64,000 nucleotides of DNA from G965276675 sp965276675 (GCA_965276675.1 OZ255624.1:3410001-3474000), one strand, 5' to 3'; counted from the stretch's first letter, positions 1 through 9,197 are shown. Numbers and translations: made by a program. Notes: a model not told the origin generated them from the sequence alone.

Positions 1-2
1 CT

Positions 3-914
3 GAGGACCTGCCGCGCATGACAAAGGCGTGGAGCCACGCGCTGCGGAGTGGCGAGCCACTTGACATCGAGTACCGCCTTCGGACGGCTGCGGGCGAGTA
101 CCGGTGGATGCGTGCGCGCGCGTTCCCGCGGCACAGCGAGCTCGGACGAATCATGAAGTGGTACGGCACGACGGAGGACATCCACGAGCGCAAACGAGCT
201 GAAGAGGCATTGATTCAGAGCGAAAAACTCGCCGCGGTCGGCCGACTTGCAACTTCCATCGCACACGAGATCAACAACCCGCTCGAGTCCGTAACCAACC
301 TCCTCTATCTGGCCCTCGCCAGCGAGGACCTCAGAGCAAACCATGCGTACCTCGAAAGTGCGGAACGCGAACTGCGCCGCGTTTCGCTCATCGCCAATCA
401 AACCTTGCGCTTCCACAAGCAATCCTCAAAGCCGCAGGCAATCGGCTGCGCAGATCTGTTCACGACCGTGCTCAGCATCTACGAAGGACGACTCAAGAAC
501 TCGAATATCAAGATAGAGACTCGCAAATGGGCGCATGAGCCGGTGGTTTGCTTCGAGGGCGATATCCGCCAGGTGCTCAATAGCCTGCTTGGGAACGCTA
601 TCGACGCCATGCAACCAAACGGCGGACGTCTGCTCATACGAAGCCGCAAGGCGACAGACTGGACCACCGGCCGGAAAGGCCTCATGCTAACCGTTGCCGA
701 TACAGGAGGCGGCATTAGCCCGCACGTCATGACGAAGATCTTCGAACCGTTCTTCACGACCAAGGGAATCGGCGGGACCGGATTAGGGCTTTGGGTCAGC
801 AAGGGGATCGTAGCGCGGCACCATGGTGCGCTTCGCGTCCGTAGCAGCCAGCGGGCGGGCAGCAGCGGCACTGTCTTCACTTTGTTTCTGCCGTTTGACG
901 CCGTACTCCGCTAA
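3..914 (+). CDS. PAS-domain sensor histidine kinase (5' end outside window)
   Basis: The gene runs in from the left edge; codons before the first internal ATG (position 18) read on as the end of a PAS_3 fold, so the true start is missing. The visible part has the second half of a PAS/PAC domain (IEYRLRTAAGEYRWM...GTTEDIHERKRAEEA), a HisKA-type dimerisation helix with the phospho-acceptor His in SIAHEINNP (codon at 264), and a HATPase domain with N box (LLGNAIDAM), G1 (VADTGGGI), F (EPFFTTK) and G2 (GTGLGLWVSKG) motifs. All kinase motifs are intact. No transmembrane segment is visible in this part. No response regulator follows directly, so the partner is unknown. Known family role: autophosphorylation and phosphotransfer on an unknown signal. 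Confidence 0.93.
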   Translation, partial: EDLPRMTKAWSHALRSGEPLDIEYRLRTAAGEYRWMRARAFPRHSELGRIMKWYGTTEDIHERKRAEEALIQSEKLAAVGRLATSIAHEINNPLESVTNLLYLALASEDLRANHAYLESAERELRRVSLIANQTLRFHKQSSKPQAIGCADLFTTVLSIYEGRLKNSNIKIETRKWAHEPVVCFEGDIRQVLNSLLGNAIDAMQPNGGRLLIRSRKATDWTTGRKGLMLTVADTGGGISPHVMTKIFEPFFTTKGIGGTGLGLWVSKGIVARHHGALRVRSSQRAGSSGTVFTLFLPFDAVLR

Positions 915-926
915 AGCGGAGTACGG
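901..926 (+). repeat. perfect 12-bp inverted repeat over the kinase stop codon
   Basis: The arms CCGTACTCCGCT (901-912) and AGCGGAGTACGG (915-926) are perfect reverse complements with only AA between, and the TAA stop (912-914) sits at the tip. No T-run follows, so this is at best a non-canonical terminator or a 3'-end stabilising hairpin. Confidence 0.5.
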
Positions 927-1160
927 AGGCTACGCAGTCTCGCTTGAACTTTCGCCATCGGCCATTCGAGTCTCGGCCGGATATGAGTGCTGATGTGAAT
1001 ACCAAGAGTTCAGTGTGCGCCCCGGGCGCGGGTCGCTATTCTGATCGCGATATTCCGGGCCAAGAAAGAGTACGCGGGCTGTCAGCCCCTGAGTGACAAC
1101 ACAGATGCCCAGTGCACCCCAGCAGCTCTTTTCCGCTCTGCGAGCGGCTATGCTGGAGCC

Positions 1161-1622
1161 ATGGCTACGCGCGCAGAGACGCTTCCCCGGACCCGGAAAG
1201 CTCAGTACCGGAAAGCTCAAGACCGGAGCGGCACAGGTGGCAAGCGGAAGCTTGCTGCCAAAAAGGGCAAGGGCCGCGCCTCCACCCCGGGCTGGCTCTT
1301 TTTGTGGCCGCTGCTCGTGGGCATCGCTGCTACGCCTTTCACCGTGCACTACGCGGAGATCCTGCCGCTGCTGGGCAACACCGGTCTGTTCCGCCTGCGC
1401 CTGCTCTATCCCTTCGCCATGCTCGCACACCAGCCACAGCTCGGCCTGCAGGACGCTGCCGCCGATACCGTCGCCCAGGCCATGATGTACGCGCAGTTCC
1501 CTCTCTACGGCCTCATCATGGCAATGGTCCTGCGCCACTTCGGCTTGCTCCGCGCGCTGTTTGCCGTGCTGGTCGTGCATGCGCTCGCCTTCGCCGCGGT
1601 CTGGCTCTTTGCGCAACTCTAG
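1161..1622 (+). CDS. small hypothetical membrane protein
   Basis: 153 residues. The N-terminal ~40 residues are very basic (Lys/Arg rich, RKAQYRKAQDRSGTGGKRK). Hydrophobic stretches follow at about 45-62 (WLFLWPLLVGIAATPF) and about 108-152 (FPLYGLIMAMVLRHFGLLRALFAVLVVHALAFAAVWLF), which suggests a small inner-membrane protein with a cytoplasmic basic tail. GGAG lies just before the ATG. The stop is 57 nt before the HMG-CoA lyase, so co-transcription is possible. I do not recognise the family. Confidence 0.6.
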   Translation: MATRAETLPRTRKAQYRKAQDRSGTGGKRKLAAKKGKGRASTPGWLFLWPLLVGIAATPFTVHYAEILPLLGNTGLFRLRLLYPFAMLAHQPQLGLQDAAADTVAQAMMYAQFPLYGLIMAMVLRHFGLLRALFAVLVVHALAFAAVWLFAQL

Positions 1623-1678
1623 GGGGCGCAGTTGTAAGGAGCCAGCCGCGCGCGCTTCCTGATACTCTCGTTTGTTCT

Positions 1679-2563
1679 ATGAGCTCACCCGTCAAGATCA
1701 TCGAGTGCCCGCGCGACGCGTGGCAGGGGCTGCCCAAGCAGATCCCGTCCGAGGTTAAGGCCGACTACCTCCGCCTGCTGCTCGAAGCCGGCTTCCGCCA
1801 CCTGGACGCTGCCTCGTTTGTCTCCCCTACTGCCGTTCCGCAGATGGCCGACTCCGAACGCGTACTCGCACTGCTGGACCCGCCGGCCGACGTCGAGATC
1901 ATTGGCATCGTCGTCAACAGCAAAGGGGCCGAACGCGCAATTGCAACCGAGTCTGTTACAACCCTCGGCTTCCCTTACTCCGTCTCACCGGAGTTCCTCC
2001 AGCGCAACCAGCGGCAGACGCCGGAGGAGTCGCTGGACGCGCTTGAGAGCATCGGCCAGCTCGGCTTCAAGGCCGGACTCGGCATGGTCGCGTACGTCTC
2101 AATGGCCTTCGGCAATCCATACGGCGATCCCTGGAACGAGGATGAAGTTGTCGCTGCCTGCGATTTGCTCGCCGACTCGGGGATCGAGCAGATCTCGCTC
2201 GCCGATACCATCGGCCTGGCCACACCAGACCAGATCGAAAGCGTCGTTGGAGCGGCGCTTGAATCCGTCGGCGGCGCAGCCGGAGGCATTGAGATCGGCG
2301 TGCATTTTCATGCGCGGCTGCACGACGGCGCAGCCAAGATCACGGCAGCCTACCGCGCCGGCTGCCGCCGCTTTGACATGGCCATCGGCGGCTTGGGCGG
2401 CTGCCCCTTCGCCAGCGATATGCTGGTTGGCAATGTTGCCACGGAGCTCGCGTTGGACGCACTCAGCGCGGCGTGCGCCACGCTGCCGGACTTCGGCTCG
2501 CTCGACACGGTGCTCGAAGCAAGCCTAGCCATTGCGAACAATTACGGAGCTACGGAGCAATGA
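1679..2563 (+). CDS. mvaB: hydroxymethylglutaryl-CoA lyase
   Basis: 294 residues, the usual family length (about 300). It cleaves HMG-CoA to acetyl-CoA and acetoacetate, the last step of leucine catabolism. The HMGL-like TIM barrel starts with IIECPRDAWQGLPKQIP and contains LLEAGFRHLDAASFVSP (metal and substrate residues), the SLADTIGLATP segment, the metal-binding HFHARLHDG and the signature GGLGGCPFA with the catalytic Cys. The reading frame is open further upstream, but homology begins at the ATG at 1679 (MSSPVKIIE), where the previous gene has already ended. Its TGA overlaps the ATG of the following enoyl-CoA hydratase (ATGA), so the two genes are translationally coupled. This fits a leucine/isovalerate or acyl-CoA degradation unit. 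Confidence 0.93.
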   Translation: MSSPVKIIECPRDAWQGLPKQIPSEVKADYLRLLLEAGFRHLDAASFVSPTAVPQMADSERVLALLDPPADVEIIGIVVNSKGAERAIATESVTTLGFPYSVSPEFLQRNQRQTPEESLDALESIGQLGFKAGLGMVAYVSMAFGNPYGDPWNEDEVVAACDLLADSGIEQISLADTIGLATPDQIESVVGAALESVGGAAGGIEIGVHFHARLHDGAAKITAAYRAGCRRFDMAIGGLGGCPFASDMLVGNVATELALDALSAACATLPDFGSLDTVLEASLAIANNYGATEQ

Positions 2564-3369
2564 GCCAAGCACAGGAGAGCCCTCACGATCAGCCAGCGTA
2601 CCAAACGCTTCACGTAACTGTTTCCGATACGATCCAAACGATCACACTTAATCGCCCTGAGCGCCGCAACGCGCTCACGGCCGAGATGGTCCGTGAGCTC
2701 ACGCAGGCATTCGCCAGAGCCAGCGACAGTGACCTACGTGTCATCATTCTGACCGGGGCCGGGCAGTCCTTCTGTGCCGGCCTCGACCTTGAAGAGCTCC
2801 GGAAGATGGCCGATCGCTCCCCAGATGACCATCTCCAAGACTCGGAAAACATTGCGACCATGCTGCGCACGCTCTACGACCTGCCCATCCCAACCATCGC
2901 GGCCGTCAATGGAGCTGCGGTCGCTGGCGGCATGGGCCTGGCGACGATCTGCGATTTTACTTACGCCGTGCCGGAGGCCCGCTTCGGCTACACCGAGGTG
3001 CGCATCGGCTTTATCCCGGCTATTGTCTCTGCATTTCTGATCGCGCAGACTGGCGAAAAGCGGGCGCGCGATCTGCTGCTCTCCGGCCGCCTGATCACAG
3101 CGGAAGAGGCCCACGCCATTGGCCTGGTCACTCAGATTGTTGAGGCTGCGGAGCTCCAGGCCACCGTTGCCGTACTTGCGCACACACTGGTGGCGAACAG
3201 CCCAACGTCTCTGCGCGCGACCAAGCATCTGCTCAGCAGTCAGCAACATACGCGCCTCGACATGGCCCTTTACGAAGCCGTGCAGGCCAATGCAGAGTTG
3301 CGCGGGACAGCGGATTTCCATGAAGGCCTCGCGGCGTTTCTGGAGAAGCGCAAGCCGATGTGGAGATGA
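2560..3369 (+). CDS. enoyl-CoA hydratase/isomerase family protein (methylglutaconyl-CoA hydratase-like)
   Basis: 269 residues, crotonase fold. Visible features are ITLNRPERRNALTAEM near the N-terminus, the first oxyanion-hole element (GAGQSFCAGLDLEEL), and the second oxyanion-hole/catalytic block AAVNGAAVAGGMGLA followed by FGYTEVRIGFIPA with the catalytic Glu. The start is the ATG that overlaps the stop of mvaB by 4 nt. Because HMG-CoA is made by hydrating 3-methylglutaconyl-CoA, coupling to HMG-CoA lyase suggests this is that hydratase (AUH/LiuC type). The substrate is inferred from context, while the family is clear. Confidence 0.9.
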   Translation: MSQAQESPHDQPAYQTLHVTVSDTIQTITLNRPERRNALTAEMVRELTQAFARASDSDLRVIILTGAGQSFCAGLDLEELRKMADRSPDDHLQDSENIATMLRTLYDLPIPTIAAVNGAAVAGGMGLATICDFTYAVPEARFGYTEVRIGFIPAIVSAFLIAQTGEKRARDLLLSGRLITAEEAHAIGLVTQIVEAAELQATVAVLAHTLVANSPTSLRATKHLLSSQQHTRLDMALYEAVQANAELRGTADFHEGLAAFLEKRKPMWR

Positions 3370-3387
3370 AAGCAGCCGAAGAAGCCA

Positions 3388-3468
3388 AGCTAGCTTCTAG
3401 CCACTAGCTGAGAAACAAAGTCAGCCCCGGATTTAACAAAGCTAGCAGCTAGAGGCTAGAAGCTAGCT
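3388..3468. repeat. long imperfect inverted repeat (22-nt arms) between genes
   Basis: The arms at 3388-3409 and 3447-3468 are reverse complements with one mismatch (core AGCTAGCTTCTAGCC / GGCTAGAAGCTAGCT), separated by 37 nt and followed by TTTT. The sequence is built from repeated CTAG/AGCT words. It lies between the hydratase stop and the next kinase start, so it may terminate the upstream transcript or be a palindromic repeat. A short related string (GAAGCTAAAGGCTAGCAGCT) occurs near 12573-12592. Confidence 0.55.
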
Positions 3469-3487
3469 TTTAAGGTACCCTGCACAC

Positions 3488-5431
3488 GTGAAGCCAAACG
3501 CACCGGAAGACATCAAGGTCAGGCTCAGCTCCTCCGGGAGCCCGGCCCCCACCCCCGCACCCAGCATCGACCTGCCGCATCTTCAAGCGCTCTGGGATCC
3601 AGCGCCCTATGCCGTCTGGGTGCACCAGGATCTCCGCCTCGTCTACCTGAACACCGCCGCGGTTGAGTCTATCGGCGCCCGCTCGCAGGAGGAGCTTCTT
3701 GGCCGCTCCCCTCTGGATTTCATCTCTGACGACGAGCGGGCCCAGACCGCCGCGCGGATCGAACAAGTGACGAGGGAGGACGCGCCAGTGCCGCTGGCGC
3801 GCACCAGCTTCCGCCGTCTTGATGGAAGCCGCTACGAGACCCGCGCGGTCGCCTGGCCGATCCTCTTTCAAGGACGCCGCGCCGTCCAGGCGACCTTCTA
3901 TGACATGACCTCGCTGCTTGAAAAGGAGGCGGCGCTCTCCCGCAGCGAAGACCTTCAGTCGCAGATCCTCGAGTCGTTGCCGCAACTCATCTGGACGACT
4001 AAGCCCGACGGCGCGCACGATTATTTCAACAAGCGCTGGTACGACTACACCGGGACCAAACCCGGACAGACTGATGGTGCTGGCTGGGCTGCGATTCTTC
4101 ATCCGGATGATGTCGAGCGCTCCTGGGCCGTCTGGAATCACTCCCTCACCACCGGCGACAACTACGATATCGAGTACCGCTTTCGCGCAGGGGACGGCAG
4201 CTATCGCTGGTTCCTGGGTCGCGCCCGTCCTTTGCGCGACAGCACAGGGAAGATCGTCCGCTGGTTCGGCAGCTGCACGGACATTGACGAACCTCGCCGC
4301 CAGCGGGAGCGGCTGCGGGCCAGCGAAGAGCGTTTCCGCACCGCCACTCGCGCCGTCAGCGACATTATCTGGACCAACGACGCGGAGGGCAAGATGCGCG
4401 GCGAGCAGGCTAGCTGGGCTGCGTTCACCGGGCAGCGGGAGGAGCAGTACCAGGGCTACGGCTGGACCGACGCTCTGCATCCGGACGACATCGCTTCCAC
4501 CCTCGCGGCATGGGAGAGCGCGGTTCGCGAAAAGCGGATGGCCGTCTTTGAGCATCGGCTGCGCCGCCACGACGGCGTCTACCGGCTTTGCCTGGTGCGC
4601 GCGCTTCCGATCCTGGACGAGGACGAAACAATCCGCGAGTGGGTGGGCGTGCATGCGGACGTGACGGAACGCCGGCAGCAGCAGGCCGAGATCCTCGCGC
4701 TGAATACCGAACTCGAGGAGCGCGTGCGGCAACGTACGGCAGAGCTCGAGGCCTCGAACAAGGAGCTAGAGGCGTTTTCCTATTCGGTCTCGCACGACCT
4801 GCGCGCTCCCTTGCGCACCATCGACGGCTTCAGTCTGGCGCTTGAAGAAGATGCCGGTCCGGTGCTGGATGAGGAGTGCCGCGGCTATATCCGCCGCATC
4901 CGCGGAGGCGTGCAGCGTATGGGCGGCTTGATCGATGCTCTGCTGCAGCTCTCGCGAGTCACACGCGCGGAGCTGCAACGGCACGATGTCGACCTGTCGC
5001 GCATTGCGCAAGAGGTTTGCGAGGGGCTCCAGCGCGTGCAACCCGAGCGCTCGGTCGAACTCCGCATCGCCCCGGAGCTGCACGCCAACGCCGACCTCCG
5101 GCTGATGCAGGTCGCCTTTGAAAACCTCTTCGGCAATGCATTCAAGTTCACCTCCAAGCAATCGCACGCCGTGATTGAATTCGGAGCGCGGCCAGGAGAA
5201 GACGCGAGTGCCTCGACAGAGTTCTACATCCGCGATAACGGCGCCGGCTTCGATATGCAATACGCAGGCAAGCTCTTCCACGCCTTTCAGCGCCTGCATG
5301 GAGATAAGGATTTCCAGGGCTCCGGTATCGGACTCGCCACGGTGGAGCGCGTGATCCGGCGCCATGGCGGCACCATCCGCGCGGAAAGCGCTCCCGAGGG
5401 TGGCGCAACGTTTCGCTTTACGCTGGGGTAA
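3488..5431 (+). CDS. multi-PAS sensor histidine kinase
   Basis: 647 residues, soluble by appearance (no clear membrane span). Three PAS domains are seen at about 25-135, 155-265 (WTTKPDGAHDYFNKRWYDYTG-type PAS_3 with PAC) and 275-395. A coiled coil (about 395-425) follows, then HisKA with the phospho-acceptor His436 in YSVSHDLRAPL, and a HATPase with FGNAFKFTSK (N box), IRDNGAGFDM (G1) and GSGIGLATVERV (G2). This is the bacteriophytochrome-like HWE-independent class often paired with small receiver proteins, but none is adjacent. It starts at GTG/ATG-like MKPNAPED just after the hairpin at 3388-3468. The next gene converges on it. Confidence 0.92.
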   Translation: MKPNAPEDIKVRLSSSGSPAPTPAPSIDLPHLQALWDPAPYAVWVHQDLRLVYLNTAAVESIGARSQEELLGRSPLDFISDDERAQTAARIEQVTREDAPVPLARTSFRRLDGSRYETRAVAWPILFQGRRAVQATFYDMTSLLEKEAALSRSEDLQSQILESLPQLIWTTKPDGAHDYFNKRWYDYTGTKPGQTDGAGWAAILHPDDVERSWAVWNHSLTTGDNYDIEYRFRAGDGSYRWFLGRARPLRDSTGKIVRWFGSCTDIDEPRRQRERLRASEERFRTATRAVSDIIWTNDAEGKMRGEQASWAAFTGQREEQYQGYGWTDALHPDDIASTLAAWESAVREKRMAVFEHRLRRHDGVYRLCLVRALPILDEDETIREWVGVHADVTERRQQQAEILALNTELEERVRQRTAELEASNKELEAFSYSVSHDLRAPLRTIDGFSLALEEDAGPVLDEECRGYIRRIRGGVQRMGGLIDALLQLSRVTRAELQRHDVDLSRIAQEVCEGLQRVQPERSVELRIAPELHANADLRLMQVAFENLFGNAFKFTSKQSHAVIEFGARPGEDASASTEFYIRDNGAGFDMQYAGKLFHAFQRLHGDKDFQGSGIGLATVERVIRRHGGTIRAESAPEGGATFRFTLG

Positions 5432-5485
5432 GTTGATCCGAACCTCGTACAGGCATTCGGACGAAGCTCCAGCCCGCTACGAGCG

Positions 5486-7057
5486 CTAACCGCGAACCCA
5501 GTTGCCGTCAACTACCCGCCACATGCAGGCGGAGGGCGCCTTGTCGCGCAGCGCTGCCGGCAAGCGATCGTTGCGGACGTTGTCGTAGCATTGCAGGGCG
5601 CCGAAGCGCAGCATGGATCTGGGAATACCCACCGCCGTAAATCCGGGGTGGGATGTGGAGGGGAAAGGACCGCCGTGGTTCATCGCCGGCGAAAGCGCGA
5701 CGCCTGTCGGCATCTTGTCATTGAGCAAGCGACCGACACGAAAGCGAAGCGCGTCAGCGACGACGCTGTAGATTGAATCGTCCGCGCCTGCGCTGCTCGA
5801 GTAAATGCTTCCAGTAAGATTGCCCTCAAGTCTTTCGAGCACCTGCAGCAGTTGCTCGAGATCGTCTGCCGTGATGAGGAGCGTGGCGTTTCCGAAGGCC
5901 TCGCGCTGCAGCTTCTCCGCTTCGGCGAGAAAGCCAGAGGCAGAGATTTTCAGCAGAGTGTTCTTGTAGCGCCACCCGTCACCGGCAACGACCGCGCCTC
6001 CGGTGACAACCGTAGCGCCGGCATTGACGAGCCACTGCACACCTTCATTCAGGCTATGCAGGCCGCCCTGCGACAGCAACGGCGCCGGAGATCGCTTCTC
6101 GAATGTCTCGGCCAAACCGGTGGCGAGCTGCTCTGTTGCTTCACCCGCAAGCGCGAGGATCAAATTCGGACTGGTGCAGAACTGTCCGGATGCCGCCAGG
6201 CAGCTGTCAGCGAGCTCGGCGGACAGCGCGTCCCCGCGCTCCGCGAGGGCGCCGGGCAGCAGCACTACCGGATTCAGACTCGACATCTCGAGATACATCA
6301 CCTTGCCCGCAGCATCGGCGGCGCTCTTCAGCCGGAGGCCGCCGGCGCGACTACCCGTAAAGCTACTGGCTCCGATGCGCGGATCGCTCACAAGCCGCAA
6401 GCCGTCCTCATTCGCGATGCCGTAGAGCATCTGCACCGTTGCGTTCGGTAAGCCGCTGGCAGTCAATGCGGCGGCAGCACACTCGGCCAATAGTTTGGTC
6501 GTTCCCGGATGCAGCGGGTGCGCCTTCGCGATGACGGGACATCCGGCCGCGATGGCTGCTGCGAAGTCGCCGCCCGAAATGCCGTTGAAGGCGAAGGGGA
6601 AATTGTTTGGTCCGAAGACGACTACGGGACCAATCGGCGCAAAGTGCGAGCGGATGTTGGCCTTCGTGTCGATCACAGGATTCGCCCAAGAGCCCTCGCG
6701 CGCGGCTGCGGCAGCCTGGCGCAGTTGGGTCGTTGTGCGCGGGATCTCGACATCTTTTAACCGTGGTGCGACGGGCAATCCTGTTTCGGAGTGAGCGATG
6801 GCAACGATCTCCAGCACGCGTGCCTCGATCGCGCTTGCGTACCCTTCGAGGAAACCAGCGATTTGCTCACCGCTGACTGTTCGCAGCCCACGCGCAGCAT
6901 GGACCGCTGCATCAAGCGCGATGTCGCAGTCTGCCCATGCGCTTATCGGATACTCGCTGGGTAGCTTCTTGCCCGTCGATGGGTTGGTTGCGCTGAAGGT
7001 TGAGGTCGCGGTGGCAACGCGCCACTCGCCACCAAGCCAAAGCTGCTCGATTGCCAT
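5486..7057 (-). CDS. aldehyde dehydrogenase, 2,5-dioxovalerate (alpha-ketoglutarate semialdehyde) type
   Basis: 523 residues. It is an NAD(P)-dependent aldehyde dehydrogenase of the KGSADH subgroup, which oxidises alpha-ketoglutaric semialdehyde to 2-oxoglutarate at the end of non-phosphorylative pentose or hexarate catabolism. Evidence includes the FGPNNFPFAFNGISGGDFAAA block, the SSFTGSRAGG coenzyme loop, Glu257 in YLEMSSLNPV, the catalytic Cys294 in GQFCTSPN and the characteristic C-terminal NHGGPFPSTSHPGFTAVG. SDR, alcohol dehydrogenase and hydratase remnants elsewhere in the window would fit a once larger sugar-acid catabolic set. The exact substrate is inferred from subgroup resemblance. 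Confidence 0.88.
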   Translation of the reverse strand: MAIEQLWLGGEWRVATATSTFSATNPSTGKKLPSEYPISAWADCDIALDAAVHAARGLRTVSGEQIAGFLEGYASAIEARVLEIVAIAHSETGLPVAPRLKDVEIPRTTTQLRQAAAAAREGSWANPVIDTKANIRSHFAPIGPVVVFGPNNFPFAFNGISGGDFAAAIAAGCPVIAKAHPLHPGTTKLLAECAAAALTASGLPNATVQMLYGIANEDGLRLVSDPRIGASSFTGSRAGGLRLKSAADAAGKVMYLEMSSLNPVVLLPGALAERGDALSAELADSCLAASGQFCTSPNLILALAGEATEQLATGLAETFEKRSPAPLLSQGGLHSLNEGVQWLVNAGATVVTGGAVVAGDGWRYKNTLLKISASGFLAEAEKLQREAFGNATLLITADDLEQLLQVLERLEGNLTGSIYSSSAGADDSIYSVVADALRFRVGRLLNDKMPTGVALSPAMNHGGPFPSTSHPGFTAVGIPRSMLRFGALQCYDNVRNDRLPAALRDKAPSACMWRVVDGNWVRG

Positions 7058-7394
7058 TATGTTCCTCCTGCACTGCCATTACAAAGCAATGCCGTATGAC
7101 TGCGCTGGTTCTTTGTTCACGCTCCGAAGCGCAGTGGTTGATGAAGGAAAGACATGTCCTCGTCGGCATGTCCCCCGCCACAGCTAATTCCATTCCGGAG
7201 CAGGTCATTACGAGAGGACTTCAGCTCTGATTGGTGGAGTTTTCCAGGGGGGCAGGTCAGTGCCGAACGACTGAGAATGCATCTCGCCGTCATACTTCTG
7301 GGCGCGCCATTCAACCGCAGTCCTAGGCGAAATTAGCCATCGGCTTCTGAATAGCTCTCAACAAGCATATCCTCGACACTTAGATCCAATCCAT

Positions 7395-7740
7395 ATTGCA
7401 TATTCCAGTACTGTACCGTCTGTTTGACGAAACGTGCCGAGCTTTTTGCGGGTTGCCGCTTCGAATACCCTCCAGGATACCGGGATGTTGCTGGACTGCC
7501 GCAATTCTTTCGCTCGTAGCATTTGGAGTATCAGGCCATCTGCCAACCACCGAAAATACAAAGACGAAAGGTAATTGCCTCCAATGCATCCTGGAGATAA
7601 GCTGTGAGCGCGTCACTGTGTCCAGCCTCAAGCTGCTGGATGAGGAAGTTCACGTTTTGCTTGATGAGTTGTTGCGTGGCAGTTTTTTCCTGACTGCCAC
7701 GGTTGCCGTTGCTGCTGTGGTTGTTGTTGCTTGGATATTG
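7395..7740 (-). pseudogene. remnant of an ArdC-like antirestriction protein (N-terminal region)
   Basis: Conceptual translation of the minus strand (about 7740 down to 7531) gives a Gln/Asn/Ser-rich leader, then QQLIKQNVNFLIQQLEAG followed by HSDALTAYL. This matches the start of the ArdC ssDNA-binding domain as I know it. The frame then breaks: a stop falls at 7531-7533, and fragments resembling later ArdC blocks (PNAT, then KKLGTFRQTDGT in place of KKLGRFVKKGEKG) lie in the other two frames down to about 7395. No start codon or intact frame remains. ArdC proteins are carried by plasmids and integrative elements, so this is a likely scar of a mobile element. Recognition is by eye. Confidence 0.55.
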
Positions 7741-7831
7741 GCAAGCTAAGCGGCTGATTGAGGCCGAACACCTGCAGATTATTGCATACCGATAGTAGAC
7801 TACTATTTCTGCGTTTGAGGAAAATACAAAT

Positions 7832-8932
7832 TTGATCTCTCAATTTTTTTTGCCGAAGAAATATATTCGATGGGCTGCATGTGCGGCGGCGTTTTGCATT
7901 TTGCTTCCTGTGTTCGTTACAGACGCTCGCGCGCAAACGCCCGGCCTGAATGGCCTGGAGACGTTAACGCCGGGACGGACCCGGGCGGAAAATGCTTTGT
8001 GGCATGAGAATTCGCTCAACGCCCAGTTTGTTTCCTCGAAAACCGTCGTAGTGGCCCAGATGAAGGGCCCCGGCATCATAACAATGATGCATTTTGCTTT
8101 GCCGGAATACCAGAAACTAAATCGCGATGTTCTTTTGCGCATTTATTGGGACGACGAAAGTTCGCCCAGCGTGGATGTGCCGCTGGTGGATTTTTTTGCC
8201 GATCCGGATGGGTTGCAGCATCGGGTGAACACCGCGCTGGTGAACAAGCGGCGCGGCTGGAACGCGTATTTTCCCATGCCGTTCCGCCGCTCGGCGAAAA
8301 TCGAACTGGTTTATGACGGACCGCTGAAGCCTGGGAAAGTACTGCAATCGAGCATGCCCTGCTATAGCTACGTTATGTGGAGGACCCTAAAGAACGTTCC
8401 CGCCGATGAAGGATACTTCCACGCGAGTTGGCGTCAGCAGAAATTGCTTTTGGGAAAGCAGGATTATGTTGCTCTCGACGCCAAGGGAAAAGGAAAATTT
8501 GTTGGCTGGAATGTGACCGTCCGCAGCCTCCACCATAACGGTTATCCGGTGGATGAAAATGAAAAATTCTATATCGATGCCGAAAAGAATCCCTCGATTG
8601 AGTTTCAGGGTTTGGAGGATTCGTTCGGGTTCAGTTGGGGTTTTCCGCCGAGCAGCGACAACTCCTTTCCGCTTACGGGTTATTTCAAGTTTCTCAATGG
8701 GGCCGCAGCCTATCGTTTTTTCAGACAGGACGCGATCAACTTCGACAAGTCGCTGCACGTGGCCATTGGATTTGGCGTGCACGAGGACCCGGCGTTCCGG
8801 ATTGACGGGTCGAAGCCGGATAGCGTGATGCAATTTTCTTCCACGGTCTACTGGTACCAGACGGAGCCGCACGCGCCTTTGCCGCCGATGCCGCCTGAGA
8901 GCGAGCGGGAGCCTGCTCCCGTGCAGCCTTAG
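7832..8932 (+). CDS. DUF2961 (glycoside hydrolase family 172-like) secreted protein
   Basis: 366 residues starting at TTG with GAGGAAAA upstream. The N-terminus is a signal peptide (basic start, hydrophobic run IRWAACAAAFCILLPVF, Ala-x-Ala before QTPG). The mature part has the DUF2961 pattern: sugar-fold start RAENALWHENSLNAQF, GPGIITMMHFALP, LLRIYWDDESSPSVDVPLVDFFADPDG and a C-terminal FHEDP-type strand. DUF2961 members include difructose-anhydride synthases/hydrolases and other inverting or retaining glycan enzymes (GH172). The exact substrate is not predictable. It sits alone in AT-richer DNA between pseudogenes, so it may have been acquired horizontally. Confidence 0.8.
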   Translation: MISQFFLPKKYIRWAACAAAFCILLPVFVTDARAQTPGLNGLETLTPGRTRAENALWHENSLNAQFVSSKTVVVAQMKGPGIITMMHFALPEYQKLNRDVLLRIYWDDESSPSVDVPLVDFFADPDGLQHRVNTALVNKRRGWNAYFPMPFRRSAKIELVYDGPLKPGKVLQSSMPCYSYVMWRTLKNVPADEGYFHASWRQQKLLLGKQDYVALDAKGKGKFVGWNVTVRSLHHNGYPVDENEKFYIDAEKNPSIEFQGLEDSFGFSWGFPPSSDNSFPLTGYFKFLNGAAAYRFFRQDAINFDKSLHVAIGFGVHEDPAFRIDGSKPDSVMQFSSTVYWYQTEPHAPLPPMPPESEREPAPVQP

Positions 8933-9197
8933 TTGCGATAACGCCGTTCCGGCCACAATCTCGAAGCTGCCCCTCGTTCAAAGGTCGCACAAGCAAGGGC
9001 GAGAGAACGCTCTGACCGCGGATGCTATGGGCCAGTTCTTTTCATGCGGCATCCTCAAAGATGCGGCGCGGGTTGGTCTTCGATTCGGTGAGAACCGAAA
9101 GCGGCCGGCGCGAGGCCCGCTAGACAACGAGTTTTGGCAAAACAAGTAACAACGGGGGATATCTGCCAGAATTCTCATACGCGCTCTCTCTGACAAT

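Noticed and set aside
930..1616. Long open frame on the minus strand (about 228 residues)
   Set aside because: It is the antisense shadow of the membrane-protein gene region, with low-complexity His/Gln/Arg content and no domain.
1112..1678. In-frame N-terminal extension of HMG-CoA lyase
   Set aside because: The extension is Arg/His-rich, overlaps the small membrane-protein gene in another frame, and homology begins at 1679.
7531..7831. CRISPR or repeat array in the AT-rich gap before the DUF2961 gene
   Set aside because: No regularly spaced repeats; CAACAACAAC-like runs are part of the ArdC remnant's Gln/Asn leader.
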